Assembly: GCA_963764345.1 (NCBI GenBank)
Contig: CAVXSF010000010.1
Location: forward strand, 1 to 64,000
Direction: 5' to 3'
Source: DASQZK01 sp963764345
GTDB lineage: Bacteria; Bacteroidota; Bacteroidia; Bacteroidales; GCA-2748055
DNA: 64,000 nt
Shown here: one piece after another, positions 39,053-47,880 of the stretch
Layout: each line of letters starts with the position of its first letter
Position numbering within the stretch: position 1 is the first letter of the stretch
Translations under genes and position numbers: made by a program
Notes under the pieces: model-generated
What the model was told of the DNA's origin: nothing
What the model saw: the letters and a program-made list of their open reading frames with translations, nothing else
Databases searched by the model: none

Positions 39053-39934
39053 ATGGATATTCAGAATCTTTCAGAAAAGTGGATGCCGCTAAAAGAGATG
39101 CAGCTTAAGGGGTTGCGGGAAGTATTAAATATGCAGCATTTCGCCGCCCAGCTTATTGCTGTGACAGGTGAGCATCTTATCCCGGCACGTAAAGACAGCA
39201 GCCATACAGCCATGGAATTCTCCGTCTCCCGGAAAATGCTCATAGGTGAGAAAATTCCTGCAGATAAACCTATCAGGGTAGGGCTGAACATTATAGACCT
39301 TTCTCTATATATCCTGTCTACCCGCCTGGAGGTACTTCAGATGGGAGCTCTTAACGGACACACCACAACGGAAGGTTTTAATTTTTTTAAAAAACACCTC
39401 GGAAGTTATGGTGTCGACGTTTCCGGTCTCGATCTGACCCTGGATTATCAGCTATCCACCGGGCCGGTAAAAAAGGAACAAAGCTTTGAGGTCGGGTATC
39501 CGGATGCCGCCGAAGAAACAGTGAAATATCGGGCAAATGCCAAATTTCTTCTTCAATTCTTCAACAGGGTTTTCAAACATACCTCCGAAATCCATATATG
39601 GCCTCTGGACTTTTGTACCTCATCTGTTATTTACAGCGGCTTCGATGATAAAAACCATCCACATCATGTCGTCAGCTTTGGATTTTCCCCGCAGAATGAT
39701 ACCATCGATGAACCCCATTATTATGTGGGGCACAACGCCGATCATGACATAATTTACCCGGATCCTATGCCCGGGTTAAAGGGTGGAGGAAACTGGAACA
39801 AAGGAGAATGGAATGGAGCTTACCTGAGTGTCTCGGATATCTGGGCTCACAGCGACGCGGCAACCCAGTTTAATATGACCAGCGAATTTTTTGCTTCTGC
39901 TATTGAAGCATCCCTGAAGATGATGAACGTATAA
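39053..39934 (+). CDS. DUF5996-like protein of unknown function
   Basis: The 293-residue soluble protein has no signal peptide or membrane segment. The stretch H-I-W-P-L-D-F-C-T-S-S (about residue 180), followed by V-S-F-G-F-S-P-Q-N-D and E-P-H-Y-Y-V, resembles DUF5996 (usually W-P-H-H-F-D with S-P-G-D and P-Y-x-Y). The first His of the usual pair is replaced by Leu here. Several His and Asp residues near the C-terminus (H-N-A-D-H-D, W-A-H-S-D-A) could bind a metal. It follows DUF427 by 55 bases in the same direction. The family assignment is from memory of the motif and is moderate. Confidence 0.6.
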   Translation: MDIQNLSEKWMPLKEMQLKGLREVLNMQHFAAQLIAVTGEHLIPARKDSSHTAMEFSVSRKMLIGEKIPADKPIRVGLNIIDLSLYILSTRLEVLQMGALNGHTTTEGFNFFKKHLGSYGVDVSGLDLTLDYQLSTGPVKKEQSFEVGYPDAAEETVKYRANAKFLLQFFNRVFKHTSEIHIWPLDFCTSSVIYSGFDDKNHPHHVVSFGFSPQNDTIDEPHYYVGHNADHDIIYPDPMPGLKGGGNWNKGEWNGAYLSVSDIWAHSDAATQFNMTSEFFASAIEASLKMMNV

Positions 39935-40272
39935 CAAAGTCCTCCGCCGAAGCTTTCTCACAATGTAACCACAACCGTTCCCTCTTTAACTACAGTGGTC
40001 TCTCTGACTAATGCAATAAATCAGGCCGGGATAACCGGACTTCATTGACCGGTGTTCCTCACGTCCCGGCGCCAGAATTCCGGATATCTTTTGGAATTTC
40101 TTCCGTGTCCTGTCCTTATATGCCGTCTTTTCTCCGGAAATTATCCGAAGAATAACAGTTCTCGTTGGATGCTTACGATATGCCCCGGTTCATATCTGGA
40201 TTTGAAATATATTGTACGTTTATTGACTTTTATTATCTTTTTCGTATATTTGTACCAAATATGTATTATAAA
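39935..40272 (+). other. 338-base spacer before the tetR gene
   Basis: Apart from the promoter/operator at its right end I see no gene in this stretch. An open frame starting at 40165 is only the upstream extension of the TetR gene and lacks similarity. Confidence 0.5.
40223..40262 (+). promoter_or_regulatory. Promoter with overlapping palindromic operator for the TetR/ABC cluster
   Basis: TTG (40223-40225) and TATATTTG (40245-40252) are exactly 19 bases apart, an ideal Bacteroidota promoter. Overlapping its -7 box is the perfect inverted repeat ATATTTG-TAC-CAAATAT (40246-40262). A repressor bound there would block the promoter. Transcription would start just before the ATG at 40261, so the ATG at 40273 is the more plausible start. 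Confidence 0.65.
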
Positions 40273-40857
40273 ATGGAAGCCGTAAGTAAAAAATATCTGG
40301 ATATTTTGGAGAAAGGCAGGGAACTCTTCTGGAAATTTGGCTTAAAAAGAGTTACTGTTGAAGAGATCTGTTCCGGAGCGGGTGTAAGTAAGATGACGTT
40401 CTACAAGTATTTTCGTAATAAGGACCAACTTGCACTGGCCATTCTCCGTTCCATGATCGAACAGAAAACGGCAGAATTTACCGAACTGATGGAGAGTGAA
40501 ATCAGCTTTAGGAAAAAAGTGGAGGCTACCATAAAAATGAAGATGGATGCAGGAGGGGATAGCAGCAAGGAATTACTAACAGATCTGTACAATGGTGATT
40601 ATCCTGAATTGCTGGCTTACATGGAAGGCAAAACAAAGGAAAGTCTTGATCTGATGGCAAGTTATTACCGTAAGGCACAGGCAAAAGGCGAAATCAGGAA
40701 AGGACTGAAGATTGAATTCCTTATGTACATCATCGATCATATGACCGTCATGGTTACGGATGAAAAACTGACCAGCATGTATGAATCAGGAGGGGATCTT
40801 ATTTACGAGATTATAAATTTCTTCTTTTACGGGGTACTCCCCAGAAGTGAAGAATAG
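40273..40857 (+). CDS. TetR/AcrR family transcriptional regulator
   Basis: The 194-residue protein has an N-terminal TetR helix-turn-helix (residues 8-55: I-L-E-K-G-R-E-L-F-W-K-F-G, then V-T-V-E-E-I-C-S-G-A-G-V-S-K-M-T-F-Y-K-Y-F-R-N-K) and a helical ligand domain. The start at 40273 is chosen because the promoter's -7 box ends at 40252 and the HTH begins directly after. It is the first gene of a cluster with a beta-barrel, an ABC ATPase, two permeases and a LolA-like protein, and the barrel gene begins five bases after its stop. It probably represses the cluster through the palindrome at its promoter; the inducer is unknown. Confidence 0.92.
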   Translation: MEAVSKKYLDILEKGRELFWKFGLKRVTVEEICSGAGVSKMTFYKYFRNKDQLALAILRSMIEQKTAEFTELMESEISFRKKVEATIKMKMDAGGDSSKELLTDLYNGDYPELLAYMEGKTKESLDLMASYYRKAQAKGEIRKGLKIEFLMYIIDHMTVMVTDEKLTSMYESGGDLIYEIINFFFYGVLPRSEE

Positions 40858-40862
40858 AGGAC

Positions 40863-42015
40863 ATGAAAGCAGTCACAACAATTATCGTTCTTCTTTTACT
40901 TTCTCCGGCCATGGTTCTCCTGGCCCAGGAGGAATCCATGACGCCGCGGTTCAGCGGGCAGGCAATATCCTGGACCAACCTGAACTTCAGCAAGCCGTTT
41001 AAAAATCAATGGGGCATCCGTTATATTCCCTCCTTGTCCGGTGGTTTACCTTTAAATGACAAATGGCGCATCGATGCCGAAGCATCAGTGAATGCCTACG
41101 CGAGCACCACCATTGTCAATGGCGATTGGGAAAGCAGCGCAAGGCTGAAACCTTACCGCCTATGGTTCAGACTTAGTACCGACCAGTTTGAATTGCGCAC
41201 AGGACTTCAGAAAATAAATTTTGGCTCTGCTACCATGCTTCGCCCCCTGATGTGGTTCGACCGTATTGACCCACGGGATCCACTTCAGCTGACCGATGGT
41301 GTTTATGCAGTACTTGCAAGGTATTATTTTCTTAACAACGCCAACATCTGGCTGTGGTTTCTGTATGGAAACCATGACCCAAAAGGCTGGGAACTGCTTT
41401 CCACGGCAAAAAAACGACCAGAATACGGGGGCCGCATTCAATATCCATTGTCAACCGGAGAACTTGGATTAAGTTATCATCACCGGCTGGTTGGTCCCGA
41501 TTCCCTCTATATTCCGGGAATGAACGGAAACTTCCCGGTTATCAATGAAGACCGGCTCGGTCTTGACGGAAAATGGGATGTCGGCCCGGGCATCTGGTTC
41601 GAGGAGGTACTTAAACACCGCGGGATTGATAAAATTCCTGCCGGAATGGGAGAATTATCTGACGCTTGGAATTGATTATACCTTCGGACTGGGTAACGGA
41701 CTTACCACTACCCTCGAACAATTTTTCCTGAACACATCCAAAACAGAATTAAGCCGTTCACAGGATGCAAGTTTCACCGCTTTAAATATGACCTATCCAT
41801 TGGGATTGACCGACATGTTTTCGACAATTCTATACTATAACTGGGATGATGGTTCATTTTACCGCTTTCTCAGCTGGCAGCGAACCTACGACAAATGGAG
41901 CTTCTATCTGATGGGGTACTGGAATCCCGATATCATCGCTATCTACCGAAACCTTGAAGGAAACAACCTGTTTTCCGGAAAGGGTTTTCAACTAATGATC
42001 GTATTTAACCATTGA
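40863..42015 (+). CDS. Outer-membrane beta-barrel protein with a one-base insertion near 41633
   Basis: A signal peptide (L-L-L-L-S-P-A-M-V-L-L-A-Q) precedes a barrel with many aromatic-rich strands such as L-W-F-R-L-S-T-D-Q-F-E-L and W-L-W-F-L-Y-G. The frame breaks at about 41631-41636; deleting one base from the A or T run joins R-G-I-D-K to L-P-E-W-E-N-Y-L-T-L-G-I-D-Y-T and gives 383 residues ending in F-Q-L-M-I-V-F-N-H. It sits between tetR (5 bases) and the ABC ATPase (15 bases), so it is likely part of the same export system, as the outer-membrane component. I do not recognise a named family. Confidence 0.75.
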
Positions 42016-42030
42016 TAAAATCCAACTGAA

Positions 42031-42729
42031 ATGGAAACAAATGACCTGATAGTGGTAAAAAACCTCACAAAGAAATTCCCGATGGGAGGAGGCTGGTTCA
42101 CGGCACTCCAGGAAGTGAATCTGACCTTCGGAAAAGGCGAATTTGCCGGGATTGTCGGACCAAGTGGTTCAGGGAAAACCACCCTGCTCAACATCATCGG
42201 TTCGCTGGATAACCCCACCAGCGGTGAAGCACTGGTTATGGGCAGGTCTATTGGGAAAATCGGTGCTAAGGAAGCGGCAAGGCTCCGGAAAAAGGAATTG
42301 GGATTCATCTTTCAGTCCTATAACCTTCTACCTGTATATTCGGTGTATGAAAATATTGAGTTCCCCCTGTTATTGCTTGACATGAACGCTTCACAGCGGA
42401 AAAAAGCCGTTGAAGAAGCCCTGAACTGGTTAGGTCTGGAATCGAAGACAAAATCAAAACCGGCCCAGCTCTCGGGTGGCGAATGCCAGCGGGTGGCTAT
42501 CGCCAGGGCTATGGTGAAACGACCGGGAATAGTCCTGGCCGATGAACCCACTGCAAACCTGGACGCCGAAAATTCCCATCATATCCTGCAAACGATGGTC
42601 AGTCTGAATGAAGAGCTGAATACCACGTTCATCTTTGCCACGCATGATGAAAAGGTCATTCAATACCTTCGCAGAAAGATCAGCCTGGCCGACGGTAAAG
42701 TTGCCGGTGATGTATCCACTCAAAAATAA
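42031..42729 (+). CDS. ABC transporter ATP-binding protein (MacB/LolD type)
   Basis: The 232-residue ATPase has Walker A G-P-S-G-S-G-K-T-T near residue 46, the Q-loop F-Q-S-Y-N-L-L-P, the signature L-S-G-G-E-C-Q-R-V-A-I-A-R-A near 148 and Walker B I-V-L-A-D-E-P-T. The H-loop F-A-T-H-D is also present. It belongs to the MacB/LolD/FtsE branch that works with FtsX-like permeases, and two of these follow (15 bases, then a 4-base overlap). The complex should use ATP to move a substrate from the inner membrane into the periplasm, as LolCDE does for lipoproteins, rather than classical import. Confidence 0.94.
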   Translation: METNDLIVVKNLTKKFPMGGGWFTALQEVNLTFGKGEFAGIVGPSGSGKTTLLNIIGSLDNPTSGEALVMGRSIGKIGAKEAARLRKKELGFIFQSYNLLPVYSVYENIEFPLLLLDMNASQRKKAVEEALNWLGLESKTKSKPAQLSGGECQRVAIARAMVKRPGIVLADEPTANLDAENSHHILQTMVSLNEELNTTFIFATHDEKVIQYLRRKISLADGKVAGDVSTQK

Positions 42730-42744
42730 GAAAGGGACAGTACC

Positions 42745-43917
42745 ATGCTCGCATTAAAACTGGCATACAGAAACCTTATCGGCGCAGGTCTGCGTACCTG
42801 GCTGAATGTGATCGTCCTGTCATTCTCTTTCGTAGTTATCATCTTTTTCAAAGGTTTGCTTGACGGCTGGGACAGGCAGGCTAAAACCGATTCCATTGCC
42901 TGGGAATTTGGCGGAGGTCAGTACTGGCAGAAAAATTACGACCCTTATGATCCTTTCACCCTAACCGATAGCCATGAAAAACCCGGGTCCGTTGGAGAAG
43001 ATCTCATTAAACAAGGGAAGGCCACACCGATCCTGATTACCCAGGGTTCCATTTATCCGGAGGGCAGGATACAAAGTGCACTGCTGAAAGGCATTGATAC
43101 ACGTCAGCAGATCCTTGAGATCCCCTCTTCAAAACTCGATACAGTCATAAGCGAAATTCCGGCCATTATCGGAACCAATATGGCAAAAAACAATCATCTT
43201 AAACCGGGTGACGTGATGATGGTACGCTGGAGAAATACCAACGGAACATTTGATGCCAACCAGGTCAGGATCGTCGGCGTATTTTCAACCAATGTTCCCT
43301 CTGTCGATGGAGGACAATTATGGATCCCCCTCGATCAACTCAGAAAAATGATGCTGCAGCCGGATGAGGCAACAATCCTTGTGACAAAACAAGGTTTTAC
43401 ACCTGTCGACCTGGGCTCCGACTGGATCTTTAAGAATAACAAATACCTGCTCAGGGATATTGACCAGATCATAAAAGCCAAATCAGCCAGTAGTTCCATA
43501 TTATACTTCATCCTCCTGTTGCTGGCCATGCTCGCCATTTTCGACACGCAGGTTTTATCCATTTTCCGCAGGCAGAAAGAAATAGGAACCTATATTGCTA
43601 TGGGGATGACCCGGCGGCAGGTGGTGGGTCTCTTTACTGTTGAAGGCTCCATGTACGCCATCCTGGCCATCCTCGTCGGCTCTGTGTATGGGGTTCCGTT
43701 ATTTATAAGCCAGGCCGTGAGAGGATTTGCCATTCCCGGCAGCTCCAGTGATTTCGGTATTGCGATGGCTCAAAAGTTATATCCGGTTTACAGCCTTGGA
43801 CTGGTGATCACCACTATCCTGATCGTAACCCTCACTACCACCCTGGTGAGCTATCTGCCTGCAAGAAAAATCGCAAAAATGAATCCAACAGAAGCCATAA
43901 AAGGAAAACTACAATGA
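42745..43917 (+). CDS. FtsX-like ABC transporter permease (LolC/E or MacB type), subunit 1
   Basis: The 390-residue protein has TM1 near residues 20-40, a large periplasmic domain (about 45-250) and three C-terminal helices (about 255-280, 305-330, 350-375). The FtsX-type cytoplasmic loop R-R-Q-K-E-I-G-T-Y-I-A-M-G-M-T-R-R-Q-V lies between the second and third helices. The end, L-P-A-R-K-I-A-K-M-N-P-T-E-A-I-K-G, is standard for LolC/E and MacB permeases. Its stop overlaps the next permease start (ATGA), so the two are translated together and probably form a heterodimer with the preceding ATPase. Confidence 0.92.
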   Translation: MLALKLAYRNLIGAGLRTWLNVIVLSFSFVVIIFFKGLLDGWDRQAKTDSIAWEFGGGQYWQKNYDPYDPFTLTDSHEKPGSVGEDLIKQGKATPILITQGSIYPEGRIQSALLKGIDTRQQILEIPSSKLDTVISEIPAIIGTNMAKNNHLKPGDVMMVRWRNTNGTFDANQVRIVGVFSTNVPSVDGGQLWIPLDQLRKMMLQPDEATILVTKQGFTPVDLGSDWIFKNNKYLLRDIDQIIKAKSASSSILYFILLLLAMLAIFDTQVLSIFRRQKEIGTYIAMGMTRRQVVGLFTVEGSMYAILAILVGSVYGVPLFISQAVRGFAIPGSSSDFGIAMAQKLYPVYSLGLVITTILIVTLTTTLVSYLPARKIAKMNPTEAIKGKLQ

Positions 43918-45188
43918 TACGCTTTATAATAAAAGGTCTCTTCAGAGACAGGAACAGAAGTTTTCTGCCATTCCTGGTCGTTGCTTTAGGAGTGATGCTG
44001 ACCATACTGTTCCATGCCTGGCTTACAGGAGTCGTGAGCGAAAGCCTCGATTTTAATGCCAGGTTCTCTACCGGACATGTCAAGATTATGAGCAGGTCTT
44101 ATGCGGAAAATGAAAGCCAGCTGCCCAACGATCTCGCTCTGACGGGAACAAAAGAATTGCTTACCCGGCTTCACCAGGAATACCCTGATATGTCCTGGGC
44201 ACCAAGGATCAGATTCGGAGGACTCATCGATGTTCCCGACAGTGCCGGCGTAACCCGGACACAAGGTCCCGCCATGGGACTTGGTATTGATCTTCTTTCC
44301 GACAGTACCAGGGAAATTACACGAATGAAACTCAATTCATCTCTTGTCCGTGGCAAACTGCCTTCCAAACATGGTGAGGTTTTGCTGAGTGAACAGTTTT
44401 CCAGAAACCTGGACGTAAATCCGGGAGATGAAATTACGTTGATATCCTCAACCATGTACGGCAGTTTGGCCATTTATAATTTCAGGGTTTCGGGAACCAT
44501 CAATTTCGGAACCAGCGCTCTTGACCGCGGGACGGTCATCGCTGATATTTCCGATGTCAGAAATGCACTTAACATGCAGGATGCCACCGGTGAACTGCTG
44601 GGATTCTTTAAAAGCGGATACTACAATGATGAACAGGCGAAAGCTTTAAAAATAAGTTTTAACAAAGAGTTCTCCGATCCTGAGGATGCCTTTTCCCCTG
44701 TGATGGAAACATTGAGGGATCAGGATAACATGGATATGCTCCTCAATTACATGGGGAAGATCTCTTTTATCATTGTTTTTATTTTTGTACTGGCCATGTC
44801 CATCGTTTTGTGGAATGCCGGACTTCTTTCAGGCATAAGAAGGTACGGGGAAGTTGGCCTTCGCCTTGCTATGGGTGAAGATAAAGGTCATATTTACCGT
44901 TCCTTGATCCTGGAATCCGTGTTTATCGGTATCGCCGGCACTGTTGTCGGCACTCTGGCAGGTCTGGCTCTTGCATGGTTACTTCAGACTCATGGTATAA
45001 ATCTCGGCTCGGCCATGCAAAATGCTGCCATGATGCTGCCGTCAACATTCCGGGCCAGGATAACCCCGACAGACTGGTATCTCGGTTTTATACCGGGTCT
45101 TTTCTCCACAGTGCTGGGAACGATGCTTTCAGGAATCGGTATCTATAAACGGCAAACGGCTACCCTTTTCAGGGAACTTGATCTTTAA
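43914..45188 (+). CDS. FtsX-like ABC transporter permease, subunit 2
   Basis: The 424-residue permease has the same one-plus-three helix topology: a first helix near residues 18-40, a periplasmic domain to about 280 and helices near 285-310, 330-355 and 385-405. The cytoplasmic loop reads I-R-R-Y-G-E-V-G-L-R-L-A-M-G-E-D-K-G, the FtsX-type signature in divergent form. The sequence differs enough from subunit 1 to suggest a LolC/LolE-like heterodimer. It overlaps the upstream gene by four bases and is followed after about 55 bases by the LolA-like protein. Confidence 0.92.
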   Translation: MIRFIIKGLFRDRNRSFLPFLVVALGVMLTILFHAWLTGVVSESLDFNARFSTGHVKIMSRSYAENESQLPNDLALTGTKELLTRLHQEYPDMSWAPRIRFGGLIDVPDSAGVTRTQGPAMGLGIDLLSDSTREITRMKLNSSLVRGKLPSKHGEVLLSEQFSRNLDVNPGDEITLISSTMYGSLAIYNFRVSGTINFGTSALDRGTVIADISDVRNALNMQDATGELLGFFKSGYYNDEQAKALKISFNKEFSDPEDAFSPVMETLRDQDNMDMLLNYMGKISFIIVFIFVLAMSIVLWNAGLLSGIRRYGEVGLRLAMGEDKGHIYRSLILESVFIGIAGTVVGTLAGLALAWLLQTHGINLGSAMQNAAMMLPSTFRARITPTDWYLGFIPGLFSTVLGTMLSGIGIYKRQTATLFRELDL

Positions 45189-45243
45189 TGCGCTCAGCAT
45201 TCGCGTTCCCTGTTTATTTATATTGTTTAAAATGTTGCGCAAG

Positions 45244-45984
45244 ATGAAAAAAACAGCTCTCATTTCATTATTGTCCGTCATGGTATCCATGGCTTTTAGT
45301 CAGTATCCGGACGGTAAGGTCATCCTGGAAAAAATGGACAAAAACATGTCTTCCAAAAACAGGATTTTTACTTCCAAAATGATTGTTCACGGACGACGCG
45401 GCGACCGGACTATTGAATCAAAGACCTGGTCGGAAGGGGAAGATCATTCATTCACCGAATACTTAAGCCCTCCCCGCGAGGAAGGAACCAAAATGCTGAA
45501 GCTTGGAGATCAGCTCTGGATATACTCCCCTGCCACAGACCGCACTATACAAATCGCAGGGCATATGCTCCGTCAATCGGTCATGGGTTCGGATATGTCA
45601 TATGAAGATATGATGGAAGATCCGATCCTGACCCATCATTATACACCTGTGGTTACGGGCGAAGAAAAAGTGGACGGAACAGATACCTGGATCCTGGAGC
45701 TTACGGCTTTCGACGATGCAGTAGCCTATTACAAACGGAAAATCTGGGTGGATAAAAAGCGGTTCATCCCTTTGAAAGAGGAGCTCTATGCCCGCAGCGG
45801 ACAGCTATTAAAAAGGACGACTCTTTCTGACGTTAAGAATTTCGACGGCAGATGGTTCCCTACAAAAGTTGTATTCAAAGATATGCTGAATACGGGTGAC
45901 GGAACGGAATTCATTATGGAAGACATCCGGTTTGATCAGAAAATCCCCGATTATATCTTTTCCAAAGCGAGTCTGAGGAAGTAA
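45244..45984 (+). CDS. LolA-like periplasmic lipoprotein-sorting family protein
   Basis: The 246-residue protein has a signal peptide (M-K-K-T-A-L-I-S-L-L-S-V-M-V-S-M-A-F-S) and a LolA/LolB-fold body of the COG2834 type: D-K-N-M-S-S-K-N-R near the start, then a curved sheet marked by K-M-L-K-L-G-D-Q-L-W-I-Y-S-P-A-T-D-R. D-T-W-I-L-E-L-T-A and K-I-W-V-D-K-K-R-F-I-P follow. Such proteins ferry lipidated proteins or lipids across the periplasm. Placed next to a LolCDE-like transporter and a beta-barrel, it probably carries the substrate from permease to outer membrane. The ATG at 45244 is chosen because the signal peptide begins there; 45232 is an alternative. Confidence 0.88.
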   Translation: MKKTALISLLSVMVSMAFSQYPDGKVILEKMDKNMSSKNRIFTSKMIVHGRRGDRTIESKTWSEGEDHSFTEYLSPPREEGTKMLKLGDQLWIYSPATDRTIQIAGHMLRQSVMGSDMSYEDMMEDPILTHHYTPVVTGEEKVDGTDTWILELTAFDDAVAYYKRKIWVDKKRFIPLKEELYARSGQLLKRTTLSDVKNFDGRWFPTKVVFKDMLNTGDGTEFIMEDIRFDQKIPDYIFSKASLRK

Positions 45985-46149
45985 CAGGGATACATACCTA
46001 ACAAGTATCCTATCTGGCAGCCGGCAATTAAAAGCCACAAAGAAACATACGGAGCATTATCCCCTCGTGCGGCCAAAACAAAACGAAGTGTTACTTTGCC
46101 GGGCCGCCTGAAATAGTGGTCCGTCAATATTTTTGTGAAGTTCAGGCTG

Positions 46150-47682
46150 TTATGAATACCATGGGCGGGTCCGGTTAAGCTTACCGTTAAGTACGTCCAG
46201 CGTAGTATTTACATTCTCCACAACCTGGAAATCGAACATGCCGACGCATATAAAATCGGCTCCATTTTCAAAGGCATACCTGAAACCATCGTCCGGCTTG
46301 ATAGCTCCGGCGGCAAGCACCTTAAATCCTACAAGAGGAACATCTATGGAATGAAATACCTCTACGGTCTGCTCAGGGAACATGTCGAAAAGGTTATCGT
46401 GGAATTTATTATGATCCAGGTAACGCATACGGTCCACACTGAATTCTTCCCTGAACTCACGCGGATGAGCCGACCAATAGCGGTCGTGATGCATGGTCTT
46501 GAAATAGTAATCGGGTTTCATCCCGGCTTTCTCACATGCAATTGGCACCTGGATGGAATGAGCGCCCACACCGGCCAACACTCCCTGGCTTCGCAAAAAT
46601 TCCAGTGCTTCCTGCATAAGATCCATCCGCTGACTCTGGACGAGAGTATCACCGTTGGCGCCCTGAATATATGTGGTGGTTGCGCCATAATCCCTGGCCT
46701 GCTTAAACTGGACCAGCCGGTCAGACCCTTCAAGGTCCACACTCGCCTGGCAGATCGATTTCATATTACTGCCCGTGGCTTGTTTATATTTGTTGAACAG
46801 CGGATAAAAATTAGTTACCATATTGGTGGTGTTGATCCCGGCCTGTTCGCAAAGTGAAAACGTTTCAAAGATTTTTTTCTCGGTATTATAATGCCTGAAC
46901 AAGGTACCGACATACTCGAGATCCCGTGAATGCGACCATCCCCCGATGAGGTTACACCCAAGGATCAGACGGCTCATTTCAAGGTCGCCAATCTTACCCC
47001 TCGGTAAAACTCCTTTCAGGTCTTTCAAATCGAATTTCTTAAGAGCAACTGTAGCTCCCGATAAGACATCCGGTTCGGAATTAGCTTCCCTGGCGGCGGC
47101 AGCGTAAATTACTCCGCCAAAAAAGGGCAATGTGGCTAAACCTTTTAGCAGTTCACGCCTCTTAACGGAAGCAGTACCTTCCGTATCACCGGAGCTTTCC
47201 GGAGTATCAACAACCCTGTTTTTCCGTTTGAACAGACGAAATACATTCTGAATGCTGTAATCCATGGCCGGCATGTATATAACCATCACCAGGGCCAGGG
47301 CTTCAATAATATTCCGGTTCACTACCCAGTAATGACCTTCCGTAACACCGGCCATCAGTGAGTGCCCGAAAGGTGGGTACGCGAAATAGTATAACATAAG
47401 CAGAAGAATCCCCGATAGTGCCGAAAGACGAATGAAAATTCCCAGGAACAGGCCCGCACCGATTAATATTAATCCCCATACATTTAGAAAATCTACCACA
47501 GAAATGGCAGCGGGACTGGATGCCAGGGAATGGAAAAATCCCGAAAGAAACCCGAAAGATCCCCTGAGATAAGCTTCCGAAGACCACCCAGGAGTTACCA
47601 GCTTGGAAATACCTTCGTATAAAAAATGCCATCCGATAAATACCCTGAGCAATAAAAGCGCATAAATGCTGAGACGTTTCAT
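46150..47682 (-). CDS. DoxX membrane domain fused to an aldo/keto-reductase-like domain
   Basis: The 510-residue protein combines two parts. Residues 1-150 are a DoxX-type four-helix membrane domain (L-L-R-V-F-I-G-W-H-F-L-Y-E-G-I-S-K, then G-L-I-L-I-G-A-G-L-F-L-G). A linker with K-R-R-E-L-L-K-G-L-A-T-L (about 172-183) looks like a Tat-type or anchor segment. The rest (about 220-510) resembles an aldo/keto-reductase-type TIM barrel: M-S-R-L-I-L-G-C-N-L-I-G-G-W at the start, G-V-G-A-H-S-I near 390 and Y-F-K-T-M-H-H-D near 405. The usual catalytic Tyr and Lys motif is not obvious, so activity is uncertain. It is convergent with the ABC cluster and separate from the next minus-strand gene. Confidence 0.75.
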   Translation of the reverse strand: MKRLSIYALLLLRVFIGWHFLYEGISKLVTPGWSSEAYLRGSFGFLSGFFHSLASSPAAISVVDFLNVWGLILIGAGLFLGIFIRLSALSGILLLMLYYFAYPPFGHSLMAGVTEGHYWVVNRNIIEALALVMVIYMPAMDYSIQNVFRLFKRKNRVVDTPESSGDTEGTASVKRRELLKGLATLPFFGGVIYAAAAREANSEPDVLSGATVALKKFDLKDLKGVLPRGKIGDLEMSRLILGCNLIGGWSHSRDLEYVGTLFRHYNTEKKIFETFSLCEQAGINTTNMVTNFYPLFNKYKQATGSNMKSICQASVDLEGSDRLVQFKQARDYGATTTYIQGANGDTLVQSQRMDLMQEALEFLRSQGVLAGVGAHSIQVPIACEKAGMKPDYYFKTMHHDRYWSAHPREFREEFSVDRMRYLDHNKFHDNLFDMFPEQTVEVFHSIDVPLVGFKVLAAGAIKPDDGFRYAFENGADFICVGMFDFQVVENVNTTLDVLNGKLNRTRPWYS

Positions 47683-47880
47683 TTGGTAACTGGTTTTGAC
47701 AAGTATTGGAACCTATAAATTTAACAGGTTTGCTATTCCTTTGTGTATCTTTCCCTTAAAACTAAACTAATTTAAAAGGATTATAAACAAGAATCAGCCA
47801 CCTCAACCTTCCGGGAAGAGGTATAATCGATAAAAGAAAAAGGGAGAAAAGACAGTCTGTAAGAAACTGTTAAACAGAAC

